This document shows positions 34,218 to 42,946 of a DNA stretch of 64,000 nucleotides, one piece after another. The notes under the pieces are model-generated. The model did no database searches, had not been told where the DNA came from, and saw only the letters and a list, made by a program, of their open reading frames with translations. Origin of the DNA: an uncultured Collinsella sp. (GTDB taxonomy: Bacteria > Actinomycetota > Coriobacteriia > Coriobacteriales > Coriobacteriaceae); assembly GCA_958407995.1 (NCBI GenBank), contig CATYJU010000005.1, forward strand, positions 12,428 to 76,427, in the 5' to 3' direction. The stretch's first letter is position 1, and each line of letters starts with the position of its first letter. The position numbers were made by a program, and so were the translations under genes.

Positions 34218-36518
34218 ATGGTTAAGCTGTACGAGGACGGCATCTACCTGCGCGGCGGCAGCGAAGTTGTGCCTGCGGCCGAGGCTGCCGAGCGCGGTAT
34301 TACGCAGGCGCCCGAGGATGCCAAGCGTGGCACCATCGCGTATTCGATCCTTCAGGCACACAACACGTCCGGCGACTCCGAGGCGCTCAAGATTCGCTTC
34401 GACGCCATGGCGAGCCACGACATCACCTTTGTCGGCATCATCCAGACGGCGCGCGCCTCGGGCATGGAGCAGTTCCCGCTGCCCTACGTGCTCACCAACT
34501 GCCATAACTCGCTGTGCGCCGTGGGCGGCACCATCAACGAGGACGACCACGTCTTTGGTCTCTCGGCTGCCAAGAAGTACGGCGGCATCTTCGTCCCGCC
34601 GCACATCGCCGTCATCCACTCCTTTATGCGTGAGAACTTCGCCGGTTGCGGCAAGATGATTCTGGGTTCCGACTCGCACACCCGCTATGGCGCCCTGGGC
34701 ACCATGGCCGTGGGCGAGGGCGGCGGCGAGCTGGCAAAGCAGCTGCTGCGCGACACCTACGACGTTGCCTATCCCGGCGTCGTGGCCATCTACCTCACGG
34801 GCGCCCCGCGCCCCGGCGTCGGCCCGCACGATGTGGCGCTCGCTATCATCCGCGCCGTCTTTACCAAGGGCTACGTCAAGAACAAGGTTATGGAGTTTGT
34901 GGGTCCCGGCATCGCGAGCATGACGACCGACTACCGCAACGGCGTCGACGTCATGACCACCGAGACCACCTGTCTGTCGAGCATCTGGGCTACCGACGAG
35001 GACACACACGCGTTTTTGGCCATGCACGGCCGCGGCGACGACTACCGCGAGCTCAAGCCCGCCGATGTCGCCTACTACGACGGCTGCGTCGAGGTCGACC
35101 TGTCGAGCATCAAGCCCATGATCGCGCTGCCGTTCCATCCTTCCAACGGCTTTGAGATCGACGAGCTCAACGAGAACCTCGAGGACATCCTGCATGAGGT
35201 GGAGCTCGAGGCCGCCAAGATCGGCGAGGGCAAGACGCACTTTAGCCTGCTCGACAAGATCGTCGACGGCAAACTGCGCGTGCAGCAGGGCGTTATCGCC
35301 GGTTGCTCGGGCGGCAATTACGACTCCGTGGTCCAGGCTGCCCGTGTGCTCAAGGGCGCCAACACCGGCTGCGGCGAGTTTTCGCTGTCGGTCTATCCCA
35401 CAAGCCAGCCTGTGGCGCTCGAGCTTACACGCCGCGGCTACATCTACGACCTTATGGAGGCCGGCGCGATCGTGCGCACGGCGTTCTGCGGTCCGTGCTT
35501 TGGCGCCGGCGACACGCCTGCCAACAACGGCCTGTCCATCCGCCACACTACGCGCAACTTCCCCAACCGCGAGGGTTCCAAGCCGGGCAATGGCCAGCTG
35601 AGCGCTGTGGCCCTGATGGACGCCCGCTCCATTGCGGCGACGGCTGCCAACGGCGGCGTCCTGACGCCGGCGACCGACCTGCCCGAGGACACCTGGGACG
35701 AGGCCTGCGAGTACACCTTCGACGACGCACCGTACAAGAAGCGCGTGTACTGGGGTTTTGGCAAGGCGGAGCCTGCCGACGAGCTGGTCGAAGGCCCCAA
35801 CATCAAGCCGTGGCCCGCGATGGAGTCCCTCGGCGACGATATCCTGCTCAAGGTGTGCTCCAAGATCATGGACCCGGTCACCACGACCGACGAGCTCATT
35901 CCTTCGGGAGAGACGAGTTCCTTCCGCTCCAACCCGCTGGGCTTGGCTGAGTTTACGCTCAGCCGCCGTGACCCGGCCTACGTGGGTCGTTCCAAGGAAG
36001 TCGACGCGGTGGAAAAGCGCCGCGTTGCCGGTGAGGCGGCGGGCGACCTGACGGCGCTCGACGCCGAGCTTGCGGGCGTGTTTGAGGCGCTGACCGGCGC
36101 GGGTATCGCGGCCGATGCCAAGGCGACCGAGTACGGCTCCATGCTCTACGCCAAGAAGCCCGGTGACGGTTCTGCCCGCGAGCAGGCCGCGAGCTGCCAG
36201 CGCGTAATTGGCGGCCTGGCCAACATCGTCCACGAGTACGCCACCAAGCGCTATCGCTCCAACGTGATGAACTGGGGTATGGTGCCCTTCCAGATGGAGG
36301 CCGAGCCCAGCTTTGAGGTGGGCGACTATGTCTTTGTGCCGGGTATCCGTGCCGCGCTCGACGGTGACCTAAAGGACATCGCCGCCTACGTGGTGCGCGC
36401 CGACGGTGCGGTCGAGCAGATTGAGCTCTACATTGCCGATATGACGGCAGAGGAGCGTGCCATCGTCAAGGCCGGCTGCCTGATCAACTACAACAAGTTC
36501 AAGGCCGCTGCCGAGTAA
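34218..36518 (+). CDS. Aconitase-family hydratase (YbhJ-like)
   Basis: 766 aa. Aconitase-superfamily protein: GSDSHTRYGALGTMAVGEGG, CSGGNYDS, the cluster-Cys loop FCGPCFGAGDTPANNG and a C-terminal swivel domain (GDYVFVPGIRAAL). Length and motifs fit the YbhJ-type family of unknown substrate rather than a TCA-cycle aconitase. It probably binds a [4Fe-4S] cluster and interconverts hydroxy acids. ATG 34218 follows GGGAGACAGT and matches the family's MxKLYEDGIYL start; the frame is open to 34116 but that is the leader. Monocistronic. Confidence 0.85.
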   Translation: MVKLYEDGIYLRGGSEVVPAAEAAERGITQAPEDAKRGTIAYSILQAHNTSGDSEALKIRFDAMASHDITFVGIIQTARASGMEQFPLPYVLTNCHNSLCAVGGTINEDDHVFGLSAAKKYGGIFVPPHIAVIHSFMRENFAGCGKMILGSDSHTRYGALGTMAVGEGGGELAKQLLRDTYDVAYPGVVAIYLTGAPRPGVGPHDVALAIIRAVFTKGYVKNKVMEFVGPGIASMTTDYRNGVDVMTTETTCLSSIWATDEDTHAFLAMHGRGDDYRELKPADVAYYDGCVEVDLSSIKPMIALPFHPSNGFEIDELNENLEDILHEVELEAAKIGEGKTHFSLLDKIVDGKLRVQQGVIAGCSGGNYDSVVQAARVLKGANTGCGEFSLSVYPTSQPVALELTRRGYIYDLMEAGAIVRTAFCGPCFGAGDTPANNGLSIRHTTRNFPNREGSKPGNGQLSAVALMDARSIAATAANGGVLTPATDLPEDTWDEACEYTFDDAPYKKRVYWGFGKAEPADELVEGPNIKPWPAMESLGDDILLKVCSKIMDPVTTTDELIPSGETSSFRSNPLGLAEFTLSRRDPAYVGRSKEVDAVEKRRVAGEAAGDLTALDAELAGVFEALTGAGIAADAKATEYGSMLYAKKPGDGSAREQAASCQRVIGGLANIVHEYATKRYRSNVMNWGMVPFQMEAEPSFEVGDYVFVPGIRAALDGDLKDIAAYVVRADGAVEQIELYIADMTAEERAIVKAGCLINYNKFKAAAE

Positions 36519-36533
36519 CGCACTTAATTGTCC

Positions 36534-36607
36534 GCCCGGGGCTTACCCTTTCCCGCCCGCTCACGCGCTTCGCGAGGGTCGCGTTCGGGAAAGGGTAAGC
36601 CCCGGGC
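36534..36607 (+). terminator. Large palindrome after the aconitase-like gene
   Basis: Perfect 22-bp arms (36534-36555 and 36586-36607) starting GCCCGGGGCTTACCC, around a 30-nt loop that has its own CGCG hairpin. No T-run, so termination is uncertain; it may be another dispersed palindrome. Confidence 0.65.
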
Positions 36608-36620
36608 TACATTTCTGCGT

Positions 36621-36880
36621 TCTCGTTGGGTCTTGAGGGACGCTAATAAATAGACTTGCTTGATGCCGCCTCTGTTATCGGGGCGGCTTCTTTTGTCGAA
36701 AACCACCATGAAGGGGTAGGCGCCTTTGCGGTGGTTCCGTTTGTCTCGACCTGTAACATCTGGGCCCCTATTTGACAAGCGGTTGTTACAGATTGAGACA
36801 AACGATCGCCGCCGATCATTTCATCTCAATCTGTAACATCTAGGATCGAAAAGGGCCGCTAGATGTTACAGATCGAGACA
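36621..36880. repeat. 260-bp composite direct repeat, left copy
   Basis: Begins TCTCGTTGG; contains GCCGCCTCTG ... CGGGGCGGC, the CCACCACAAAGG-type hairpin (36701-36736) and two palindromes built from TGTAACATCT ... TGTTACAGAT (about 36741-36803 and 36822-36880). Colinear with 37949-38208. A half copy of the CCACCACAAAGG unit lies at 36899-36920. Confidence 0.8.
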
Positions 36881-36930
36881 GTGGAACATCGGAGCCGAAA
36901 CCACCACAAAGGTGCCTGCCCGGCGGGTCC

Positions 36931-37578
36931 TTATTTCGATGGGGTCCAGGTTATTTCATCGTCAAATAGCCAAGTGCGTGCCGAGCCACTGTTGCGCGCT
37001 GTCTGCGGATCGGGCTCGCAGGTTTGTTCGTAGGCATCCTCGGTACACCGATCCATAAAATCGACGACTGCCGTCTGGTCGCCCTCCATGACGTAGATTA
37101 CGTCGCCATCCGAGATATAGACCCCCGGTCCTTCATTGTCCACGCAGCCGGGGTCGTATGAGACGTTGCACAATTTGCTCCCGTTTGCCGCATCGAGCTC
37201 AAGGGTCGAATGATACCCGCCAACCATTTGGCCGTTCTTGGCTCGATATGTTGCGGCGCCGTACCACCGCTTAAACGTCTTGCCTTTGAGTAAACTGGTT
37301 GCCTTACCGATAAGCTGCTCATCTTGGGTATAGCGCGTGGCTCCAAGTTCGATTCGGGGATAGTTACTGACCCCAAGCGCTGCGGGCGTACCGTCGAAAT
37401 CGACGGTGATCGAATCGGGTTTGACGATATCGGTGAGGATTTCGATGGGGTAGCTTACGGTTTCAACCGCCGCCTGCGTTGCCGAGGCAGGGAGAAATGC
37501 GAGATAGATAATTCCTACGCCGACTGCGGTAATCGCAAACGCTAAGACGAGCAGGCCGATATAGGTGGAGCGTTTCAC
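36931..37578 (-). CDS. Membrane-anchored exported protein, unknown function
   Basis: 215 aa from a GTG at 37578 (GAGG upstream); the frame extends to an ATG at 37605 that lacks a ribosome site. The N-terminus VKRSTYIGLLVLAF and its continuation form one membrane helix or uncleaved signal. The exported part contains a pair of cysteines around KLCNVSYDPGCVDNEG and later CTEDAYEQTCEPD, which may form disulfides. I do not recognise the family. It is framed by two 260-bp direct repeats and the local DNA is more AT-rich than the core genes, suggesting lateral movement. Confidence 0.7.
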   Translation of the reverse strand: MKRSTYIGLLVLAFAITAVGVGIIYLAFLPASATQAAVETVSYPIEILTDIVKPDSITVDFDGTPAALGVSNYPRIELGATRYTQDEQLIGKATSLLKGKTFKRWYGAATYRAKNGQMVGGYHSTLELDAANGSKLCNVSYDPGCVDNEGPGVYISDGDVIYVMEGDQTAVVDFMDRCTEDAYEQTCEPDPQTARNSGSARTWLFDDEITWTPSK

Positions 37579-37682
37579 GGCGGGTACCTCGCAAACAGTA
37601 TGCATTCATTAAGATAAGTGATACCAGCTTACGACAATATTCAAAAGAAAGCGATCGGTCGAAATGACGGGGCGAAAAGGCC

Positions 37683-37898
37683 CTATTGGGCTTCGATTTG
37701 ACCTCTAATAGGAATATTTGCCCCACTCATTCTGGGCGAGGGGTCAAAATTGAGTTCACGAGTTTTGCGCAATACTATTCTCACTAAACCCGCTATTTTT
37801 ACTATAAGCACTATAAAAACGACAGGGACGATGACGAGAGTATTGTGGCGTACGATAACCAAGCCGTTTAAGCCGGCACCCTTGTCTTGAATCTCCAT
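37683..37898 (-). CDS. Possible small membrane protein, 71 aa (doubtful)
   Basis: Contains one strong hydrophobic stretch (VIVPVVFIVLIVKIAGLVRIVL). There is no clear ribosome site and no recognised family. It lies in an AT-rich interval between the exported protein and the right 260-bp repeat. It may be a chance frame. Confidence 0.25.
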   Translation of the reverse strand: MEIQDKGAGLNGLVIVRHNTLVIVPVVFIVLIVKIAGLVRIVLRKTRELNFDPSPRMSGANIPIRGQIEAQ

Positions 37899-37948
37899 CT
37901 ATATCTGCGCGAACGGGCTATCGGTGGCTCTCGATTTTGTCGCTGTGC

Positions 37949-38208
37949 TCTCGTTGGATCTTGGGATCGCCAAACGTAGACTGGGCTTGATGTCGCCTCT
38001 TTTAATCGGGGCTGATTCTTCTCTGGACCACCACAAAGGGGACGGGCATCTTTGTGGTGGTTCTTGGTTTGTCTCGATCTGTAACAGTTAGACCCTAATT
38101 TGCCGAGTAGATGTTACAGATTGAGACAAACGGGCGCCGCTGGTCATTTTCTCTCGATCTGTAACATCTGGAGCAATAAACAGTCGCTAGATGTTACAGA
38201 TTGAGATA
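37949..38208. repeat. 260-bp composite direct repeat, right copy
   Basis: Same order of parts as 36621-36880: TCTCGTTGG, GTCGCCTCTT ... CGGGG, hairpin ACCACCACAAAGG ... CTTTGTGGTGGT (about 38028-38062), and two TGTAACA ... TGTTACA palindromes. The length is identical (260 bp) although the sequence has diverged, so each palindrome has kept its own arms. Confidence 0.8.
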
Positions 38209-38265
38209 GTAAGGGGGCGAGGCCGTAGCGGGTGAGCGCACCTGCTCCCTATCTTTCAATCACTC

Positions 38266-38305
38266 AGAAAATCTTATATATATAGACTTAGATTTGTGTA
38301 TAAGA
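38266..38305 (+). promoter_or_regulatory. clpB promoter/operator motif shared with dnaK
   Basis: The block AGAAAATCTTATAT-ATATA-GACTTAGATTTGTGTATA matches 29401-29435 upstream of dnaK. A TATAAG box at its end could be the -10. The gene starts 80 nt downstream. Confidence 0.6.
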
Positions 38306-38384
38306 TCGCGCAAAGCTGGCAACAATACTTCTCGAACAACGTGAAGCCGCCCCGTAGGGCGGCCGCCCCAAGAGAGGTGATTCC

Positions 38385-41012
38385 ATGAGAATCGATAAGC
38401 TAGCAATGACGTCGCGCGAGGCGTTGCAGACCGCCATGAGCACGGCTGCCGACGCGCAGGCCGGCGCGGTGGAGCCGATTCACCTGCTGTCCGCCCTGCT
38501 CGGTGCCGGCGAGCGCAATATCTCCGTGATCATCGAGCGCATCGGTGCCGACCCGGCTCAGCTTGCACGCTCCACGCAGGATGCCATTGACCACGCGCCC
38601 AAGGTTTCCGGCGAGGGTCAGCAGATGGGTCTTTCCAACGAGCTCGTCCGCGTTATCGAGAAGGCCGAGAAGAAGGCCACCAAGATGGGCGACAGCTTTG
38701 TGGTGACCGAGCATTTGCTGATGGCGCTTGCCGAGGACAAGGGCGAGGCCGGTCGTGTACTGCGCGACGCCGGCGTCACCAAGGAGCGCATCGAGCAGGT
38801 CTACGAGGAGCTGCGCGGCGATGACCGCGTGACGTCCGCCGAGGACAAGACACAGTTTGAGGCGCTGGAGCAGTACGGCCGCAATATCTGCGACCTTGCC
38901 CGCGCCGGTAAGCTCGACCCGGTCATCGGCCGTACCGACGAGATTCGCCGTACCATCCAGGTCCTGTCCCGTCGCACCAAGAACAACCCCGTGCTCATCG
39001 GCGAGCCGGGCGTCGGCAAGACGGCCATCGTCGAGGGCATCGCCCAACGTATCGTGGCCGGCGACGTGCCGAGCACCCTGCGCGACCGCGACCTCATCGA
39101 GCTCGACATGAGCGCGTTGGTCGCCGGCGCCAAGTACCGTGGTGAGTTCGAGGACCGCTTAAAGGCCGTGCTCAAAGAAGTGCAAAAATCCGAAGGCAAG
39201 GTCATCCTGTTCATCGATGAGCTCCACACCATCGTGGGCGCGGGTGCCACCGAGGGCTCCATGGACGCCGGCAATATCCTGAAGCCGGCGCTTGCCCGTG
39301 GCGACCTGCATGCGATCGGCGCGACCACGCTCGACGAATACCGCAAGTACATCGAGAAGGACGCGGCGCTCGCCCGTCGTTTCCAGACCGTGATGGTCAG
39401 CGAGCCCACCGTCGAGGACACCATTTCGATCCTGCGTGGCTTGAAGGAGAAGTACGAGATCTTCCACGGCGTGCATATCACCGATAGCGCGCTCGTGGCA
39501 GCTGCCGACCTCTCCGATCGCTACATCGCCGACCGTTTCCTGCCCGACAAGGCCATCGACCTGGTCGATGAGGCGGCAAGCCGCCTGCGCATGGAGCTCG
39601 ACAGCATGCCGGTCGAGATCGATGCCACCACGCGTCAGCTCACCCAGCTGCAGATCGAGGAGCAGGCACTCATGAAGGAGACCGACGACGCTTCCAAGGA
39701 GCGTCTGGAGGCCTTGCGCCAGGAGATTGCCGAGGTTCAGGAAAAGCTCAACGTGCAAAAGGCCGGCTGGCTCAACCAGAAGAACGCCATCGACCACGTG
39801 CAGGAGCTCAAGGGCCAGCTCGATGAGGCCAAGAGCGAAGAGGAGCGCGCGACGCGCAATGGCGACCTGGGCCGTGCGTCCGAGCTGCGCTACTCCGTGA
39901 TCCCGGGCTTGCAGCAGCAGATTCAGGATTCCGAGGCCGCGCTCGAGGCGCAAAAGCAGCAGGACGGCGAGGGCCTGAACGAGCAGGTGACCTCCGATGA
40001 GATCGCCGAGGTCGTGAGCGCTTGGACCGGTGTGCCCGTCTCCAAGATGATGCAGGGCGAGCTCGACAAGCTGAAGGGCCTGGAGGGCGAGCTGCATAAG
40101 CGCGTCATCGGCCAGGACGAGGCGGTCTCCGCTGTCGCCGCGGCCGTGCGCCGCAGCCGTGCGGGTCTCTCCGATCCGGACAAGCCCATCGGCAGCTTCT
40201 TCTTCCTGGGCCCCACCGGCGTGGGCAAGACCGAGCTCGCCAAGGCGCTGGCCGAGTGCCTGTTCGATGACGAGCGCGCGCTCGTGCGTATCGACATGTC
40301 CGAGTATATGGAGAAGTTCAGCGTCCAGCGTCTGATTGGTGCGCCCCCGGGATACGTGGGCTACGACGAGGGCGGTCAGCTCACCGAGGCCGTGCGCCGT
40401 CGTCCGTACTCTGTGATCTTGCTCGACGAGATGGAGAAGGCTCATCCGGATGTCTTTAACGTGCTGCTGCAGGTACTTGATGACGGTCGTCTGACCGATG
40501 GCCAGGGTCGCCAGGTGTCCTTCAAGAACACGATTATCATCATGACGTCCAACGTGGGCTCCAAGGCCATCGCCGATCTGTCCGGTAAGGACGAGGAGGA
40601 GATGCGCCATCAGGTCGACGCTGCCATGGCTCAGACCTTCCGCCCCGAGTTCCTCAACCGTATCGACGATATCGTGGTGTTCCATCCGCTCGGTATGGCG
40701 CAGATCGAGAAGATCGTCGACATCCAGCTCGCCGACGTCCGCGCGCGTCTGGCCAAGGAGCGCATGACGCTTGCCATCACCCCGGCGGCCAAGCAGATGC
40801 TCGCCGTGGGCGGCCTGGACCCGGTCTTTGGCGCCCGTCCGCTCAAGCGTCTGGTTCAGCGCGAGGTCGTGGATGCCATCGCCGCCGCTATCATCGACGG
40901 CACGGTGCGCGAGGGCGATCAGGTGACGGTCGATGCCGACAAGGACGGCGGCTTTACCGTCGTGTGCGACAACACGCCGGCGGCCACCTACGAGGTCCCC
41001 GACGCTGAGTAG
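38385..41012 (+). CDS. clpB: Disaggregase ClpB (Hsp100)
   Basis: 875 aa, full length. The N-terminal Clp domain (1-145) is followed by AAA1 with Walker A GEPGVGKTA (about 207) and Walker B ILFIDELHT, the coiled-coil M domain (about 400-525, specific to ClpB), and AAA2 with Walker A GPTGVGKTE (about 609) and LLDEMEKAH. It rescues aggregated proteins together with DnaK. AAGAGAGGTGATTCC precedes the ATG. Its control region shares a motif with dnaK, so both belong to one heat-shock regulon. Confidence 0.98.
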   Translation: MRIDKLAMTSREALQTAMSTAADAQAGAVEPIHLLSALLGAGERNISVIIERIGADPAQLARSTQDAIDHAPKVSGEGQQMGLSNELVRVIEKAEKKATKMGDSFVVTEHLLMALAEDKGEAGRVLRDAGVTKERIEQVYEELRGDDRVTSAEDKTQFEALEQYGRNICDLARAGKLDPVIGRTDEIRRTIQVLSRRTKNNPVLIGEPGVGKTAIVEGIAQRIVAGDVPSTLRDRDLIELDMSALVAGAKYRGEFEDRLKAVLKEVQKSEGKVILFIDELHTIVGAGATEGSMDAGNILKPALARGDLHAIGATTLDEYRKYIEKDAALARRFQTVMVSEPTVEDTISILRGLKEKYEIFHGVHITDSALVAAADLSDRYIADRFLPDKAIDLVDEAASRLRMELDSMPVEIDATTRQLTQLQIEEQALMKETDDASKERLEALRQEIAEVQEKLNVQKAGWLNQKNAIDHVQELKGQLDEAKSEEERATRNGDLGRASELRYSVIPGLQQQIQDSEAALEAQKQQDGEGLNEQVTSDEIAEVVSAWTGVPVSKMMQGELDKLKGLEGELHKRVIGQDEAVSAVAAAVRRSRAGLSDPDKPIGSFFFLGPTGVGKTELAKALAECLFDDERALVRIDMSEYMEKFSVQRLIGAPPGYVGYDEGGQLTEAVRRRPYSVILLDEMEKAHPDVFNVLLQVLDDGRLTDGQGRQVSFKNTIIIMTSNVGSKAIADLSGKDEEEMRHQVDAAMAQTFRPEFLNRIDDIVVFHPLGMAQIEKIVDIQLADVRARLAKERMTLAITPAAKQMLAVGGLDPVFGARPLKRLVQREVVDAIAAAIIDGTVREGDQVTVDADKDGGFTVVCDNTPAATYEVPDAE

Positions 41013-41056
41013 ATTTTTGGGGCCGGCTTTAAAACCGCCCCTCATCGCAAAACGCC

Positions 41057-41093
41057 AAGGGCGGCGGATCCAATTGGGTCCGCCGCCCTTTTT
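41057..41093 (+). terminator. Terminator of clpB
   Basis: AAGGGCGGCGGATCC / GGGTCCGCCGCCCTT stem with AATT loop, then TTTTT. Confidence 0.85.
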
Positions 41094-41145
41094 CGTGCGA
41101 CAATCGATGATGTTGAGCATGAGTACATGGCAAGGAGATATGCAG

Positions 41146-41340
41146 ATGAACGTCGAGATCAAGACGAACACGCCGGCGACTAACGCCGCGTCCGCCGCAC
41201 CAAAGCCCGCACCGAAACCGGCGCCCAAGCCGTGCGACCCCTACATTCGTGCCGAGAACGAGGACGATGACGGTTACGACCCCTACAGCGACCGACGCCC
41301 CGAGCGTGAGCCGATGTTCGAAGCCGACCCGTGGCGTTAA
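41146..41340 (+). CDS. Small acidic protein with PKPAPKP repeat, 64 aa
   Basis: Begins MNVEIKTNTPATNA, then an Ala/Pro/Lys repeat (APKPAPKPAPKP), then an acidic, Tyr- and Asp-rich tail ending FEADPWR. AAGGAG lies eight bases before the ATG. It sits just after the clpB terminator with about 50 nt for its own promoter. I do not know the family; it looks intrinsically disordered, perhaps a binding peptide. Confidence 0.55.
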   Translation: MNVEIKTNTPATNAASAAPKPAPKPAPKPCDPYIRAENEDDDGYDPYSDRRPEREPMFEADPWR

Positions 41341-41421
41341 AGCAGCCAAAAGAGCCCCGTCCCAAAAAACTGCCCTCGCTGCGGCCGCCTAGCTCAGGGC
41401 ATTGATGCTTGGCAGTAGAAA

Positions 41422-41513
41422 AACTTGATTATCTATTAATCAAGTTGCGCGCAATCTTGCTCTCTTGCTAATCAAGAATCAGTATAATTTTGATTAGCAA
41501 GAGAGCAAGATTG
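41422..41513 (+). promoter_or_regulatory. Double palindrome spanning the promoter of the DUF4143 ATPase
   Basis: Palindrome 1: AACTTGATTA (41422-41431) and TAATCAAGTT (41437-41446). Palindrome 2: perfect 24-bp arms (41452-41475 and 41490-41513, core CTTGCTAATCAA), with TATAAT (41483-41488) in its loop. TTGATTA is shared by both. The right arm ends at the GGAG ribosome site, so a transcript starting upstream would fold the ribosome site into the stem. Confidence 0.7.
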
Positions 41514-41520
41514 GAGAATC

Positions 41521-42873
41521 ATGGCATTCAACGACTTGGTGGCCCAGAAAATAAAGGACTTTGAGCAACAGGGAGTTCCGCAGGTTTTTGAGCGAGACCT
41601 TGATCTGGGAAACCCGCAGGAGCCAAAGCGCGACAACATCGTGAACGTAATTGTGGGAGCTCGCCGTTGCGGAAAGACGTATCGCCTGTATCAGGAGATG
41701 CGGCGGCTTCAGGGCCAAGGTGTCGAGCTCGATCGGATGCTATATTTCAATTTTGAGGATGAGCGTTTGCGTCCGTATGAGCCATCGCTGCTGGCGGACG
41801 TGCTCGATACGTTTTATGCGCTCTATCCTGCTGCCCGAACCGAGGGTGCCTACATTTTCTTTGACGAGATCCAGGAAATTCCCGAATGGGGTGCGTTTCT
41901 GCGGCGTGTGGTCGATACGGAGAAAGCGACCGTCTACGTGTCGGGATCTTCTTCTAAGATGCTGTCCTCAGAACTTAAGAGCGAGTTCAGGGGCCGTTCC
42001 CTTGTACGAGAGCTTTTTCCGTTGAGTTTTTCGGAATACGTCCGATATAAGACTGGAAGCGCTCCTGGTCCGGATGCACCCTTTTCCCCAAGCGATGCAG
42101 CGCTGCTTCGACATCATCTGATCGGATATCTTGAACGAGGGGGATTCATCGCGACGCTTGAGCAGACGCCCGCAGACGCGATTCAGCTGCTACAGGAATA
42201 TGCTTCGCGAACGGTCGCCATGGACGTCGTTGAACGTTACGACGTCAAGAACCCTCGCCTGGCATCGCTGTTCTTGACGCGGTGTATGGCATCTTCGGGA
42301 CGAGAGCTGTCAGTGAACAAAGTGTACAACGAGTTCAAGAGCAGACAGATACCCGTCAGTCGTAATTCGCTCAGCGACTTACTTGAGTATTATGAGGACG
42401 CCTATCTGTTATTTTCTGTGCCGGAGTTCATGCGTTCACTGGCAAATAACATGCGGTCTGCGTCTAAGGTCTACGCTGTCGACCCTGCGATGTTTGGAGC
42501 ATTCTCTCCCGCATCGGCATTGGACCAGGGCCAGAGGCTCGAGACCGCAGTGTTCAATGCGCTAAGAAGAAGGACTCCCGCGGTGAGGACCGGCTCGGTC
42601 TGCCGCCTGCTAATCAAAGAGAAGAGCAAAAGCCATGAGGTGGACTTTGTGGCTGGGGATGCGCTTCTCATGCGGGCTTATAGCCTGATTCAGGTGAGTG
42701 CGGATATGGCAAGTGAGAAAACGCGCGAGCGCGAAATCGCCGCGCTTGATGCCTCGATGGCCCAGTTTGATCTTGGCGAGTCGGCAATCGTTACCATGGA
42801 TGAACAGACCGATATTCCATGCGAGCACGGTGTGGTACACGTTATGCCCGCATGGAAGTGGCTCCTTGCCTAA
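41521..42873 (+). CDS. AAA+ ATPase with DUF4143
   Basis: 450 aa. N-terminal AAA_14 domain: Walker A VGARRCGKTYRL (about 45), Walker B YIFFDEIQEI (about 112), sensor VYVSGSSSKML. The C-terminal DUF4143 region (about 225-400) ends with a nuclease-like HEVDFVAGD motif (EVDF ... D), as in the ATPase family often placed near defence or mobile genes. The biological role of the family is not established. It is a single gene with lower GC than its neighbours and a unique palindromic control region, consistent with acquisition. Confidence 0.88.
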   Translation: MAFNDLVAQKIKDFEQQGVPQVFERDLDLGNPQEPKRDNIVNVIVGARRCGKTYRLYQEMRRLQGQGVELDRMLYFNFEDERLRPYEPSLLADVLDTFYALYPAARTEGAYIFFDEIQEIPEWGAFLRRVVDTEKATVYVSGSSSKMLSSELKSEFRGRSLVRELFPLSFSEYVRYKTGSAPGPDAPFSPSDAALLRHHLIGYLERGGFIATLEQTPADAIQLLQEYASRTVAMDVVERYDVKNPRLASLFLTRCMASSGRELSVNKVYNEFKSRQIPVSRNSLSDLLEYYEDAYLLFSVPEFMRSLANNMRSASKVYAVDPAMFGAFSPASALDQGQRLETAVFNALRRRTPAVRTGSVCRLLIKEKSKSHEVDFVAGDALLMRAYSLIQVSADMASEKTREREIAALDASMAQFDLGESAIVTMDEQTDIPCEHGVVHVMPAWKWLLA

Positions 42874-42946
42874 TCATCTATGGGCCTGTGGGGTCAGGAC
42901 CTCCCGGCTCCTTCATCACGGTTGGGGAGCACCTTGCTGCGCCAGG

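Noticed and set aside
36741..36880. Possible CRISPR-like repeats (TGTAACATCT units)
   Set aside because: Units are inverted, irregularly spaced and belong to palindromes; there are no unique spacers of constant length and no cas genes.
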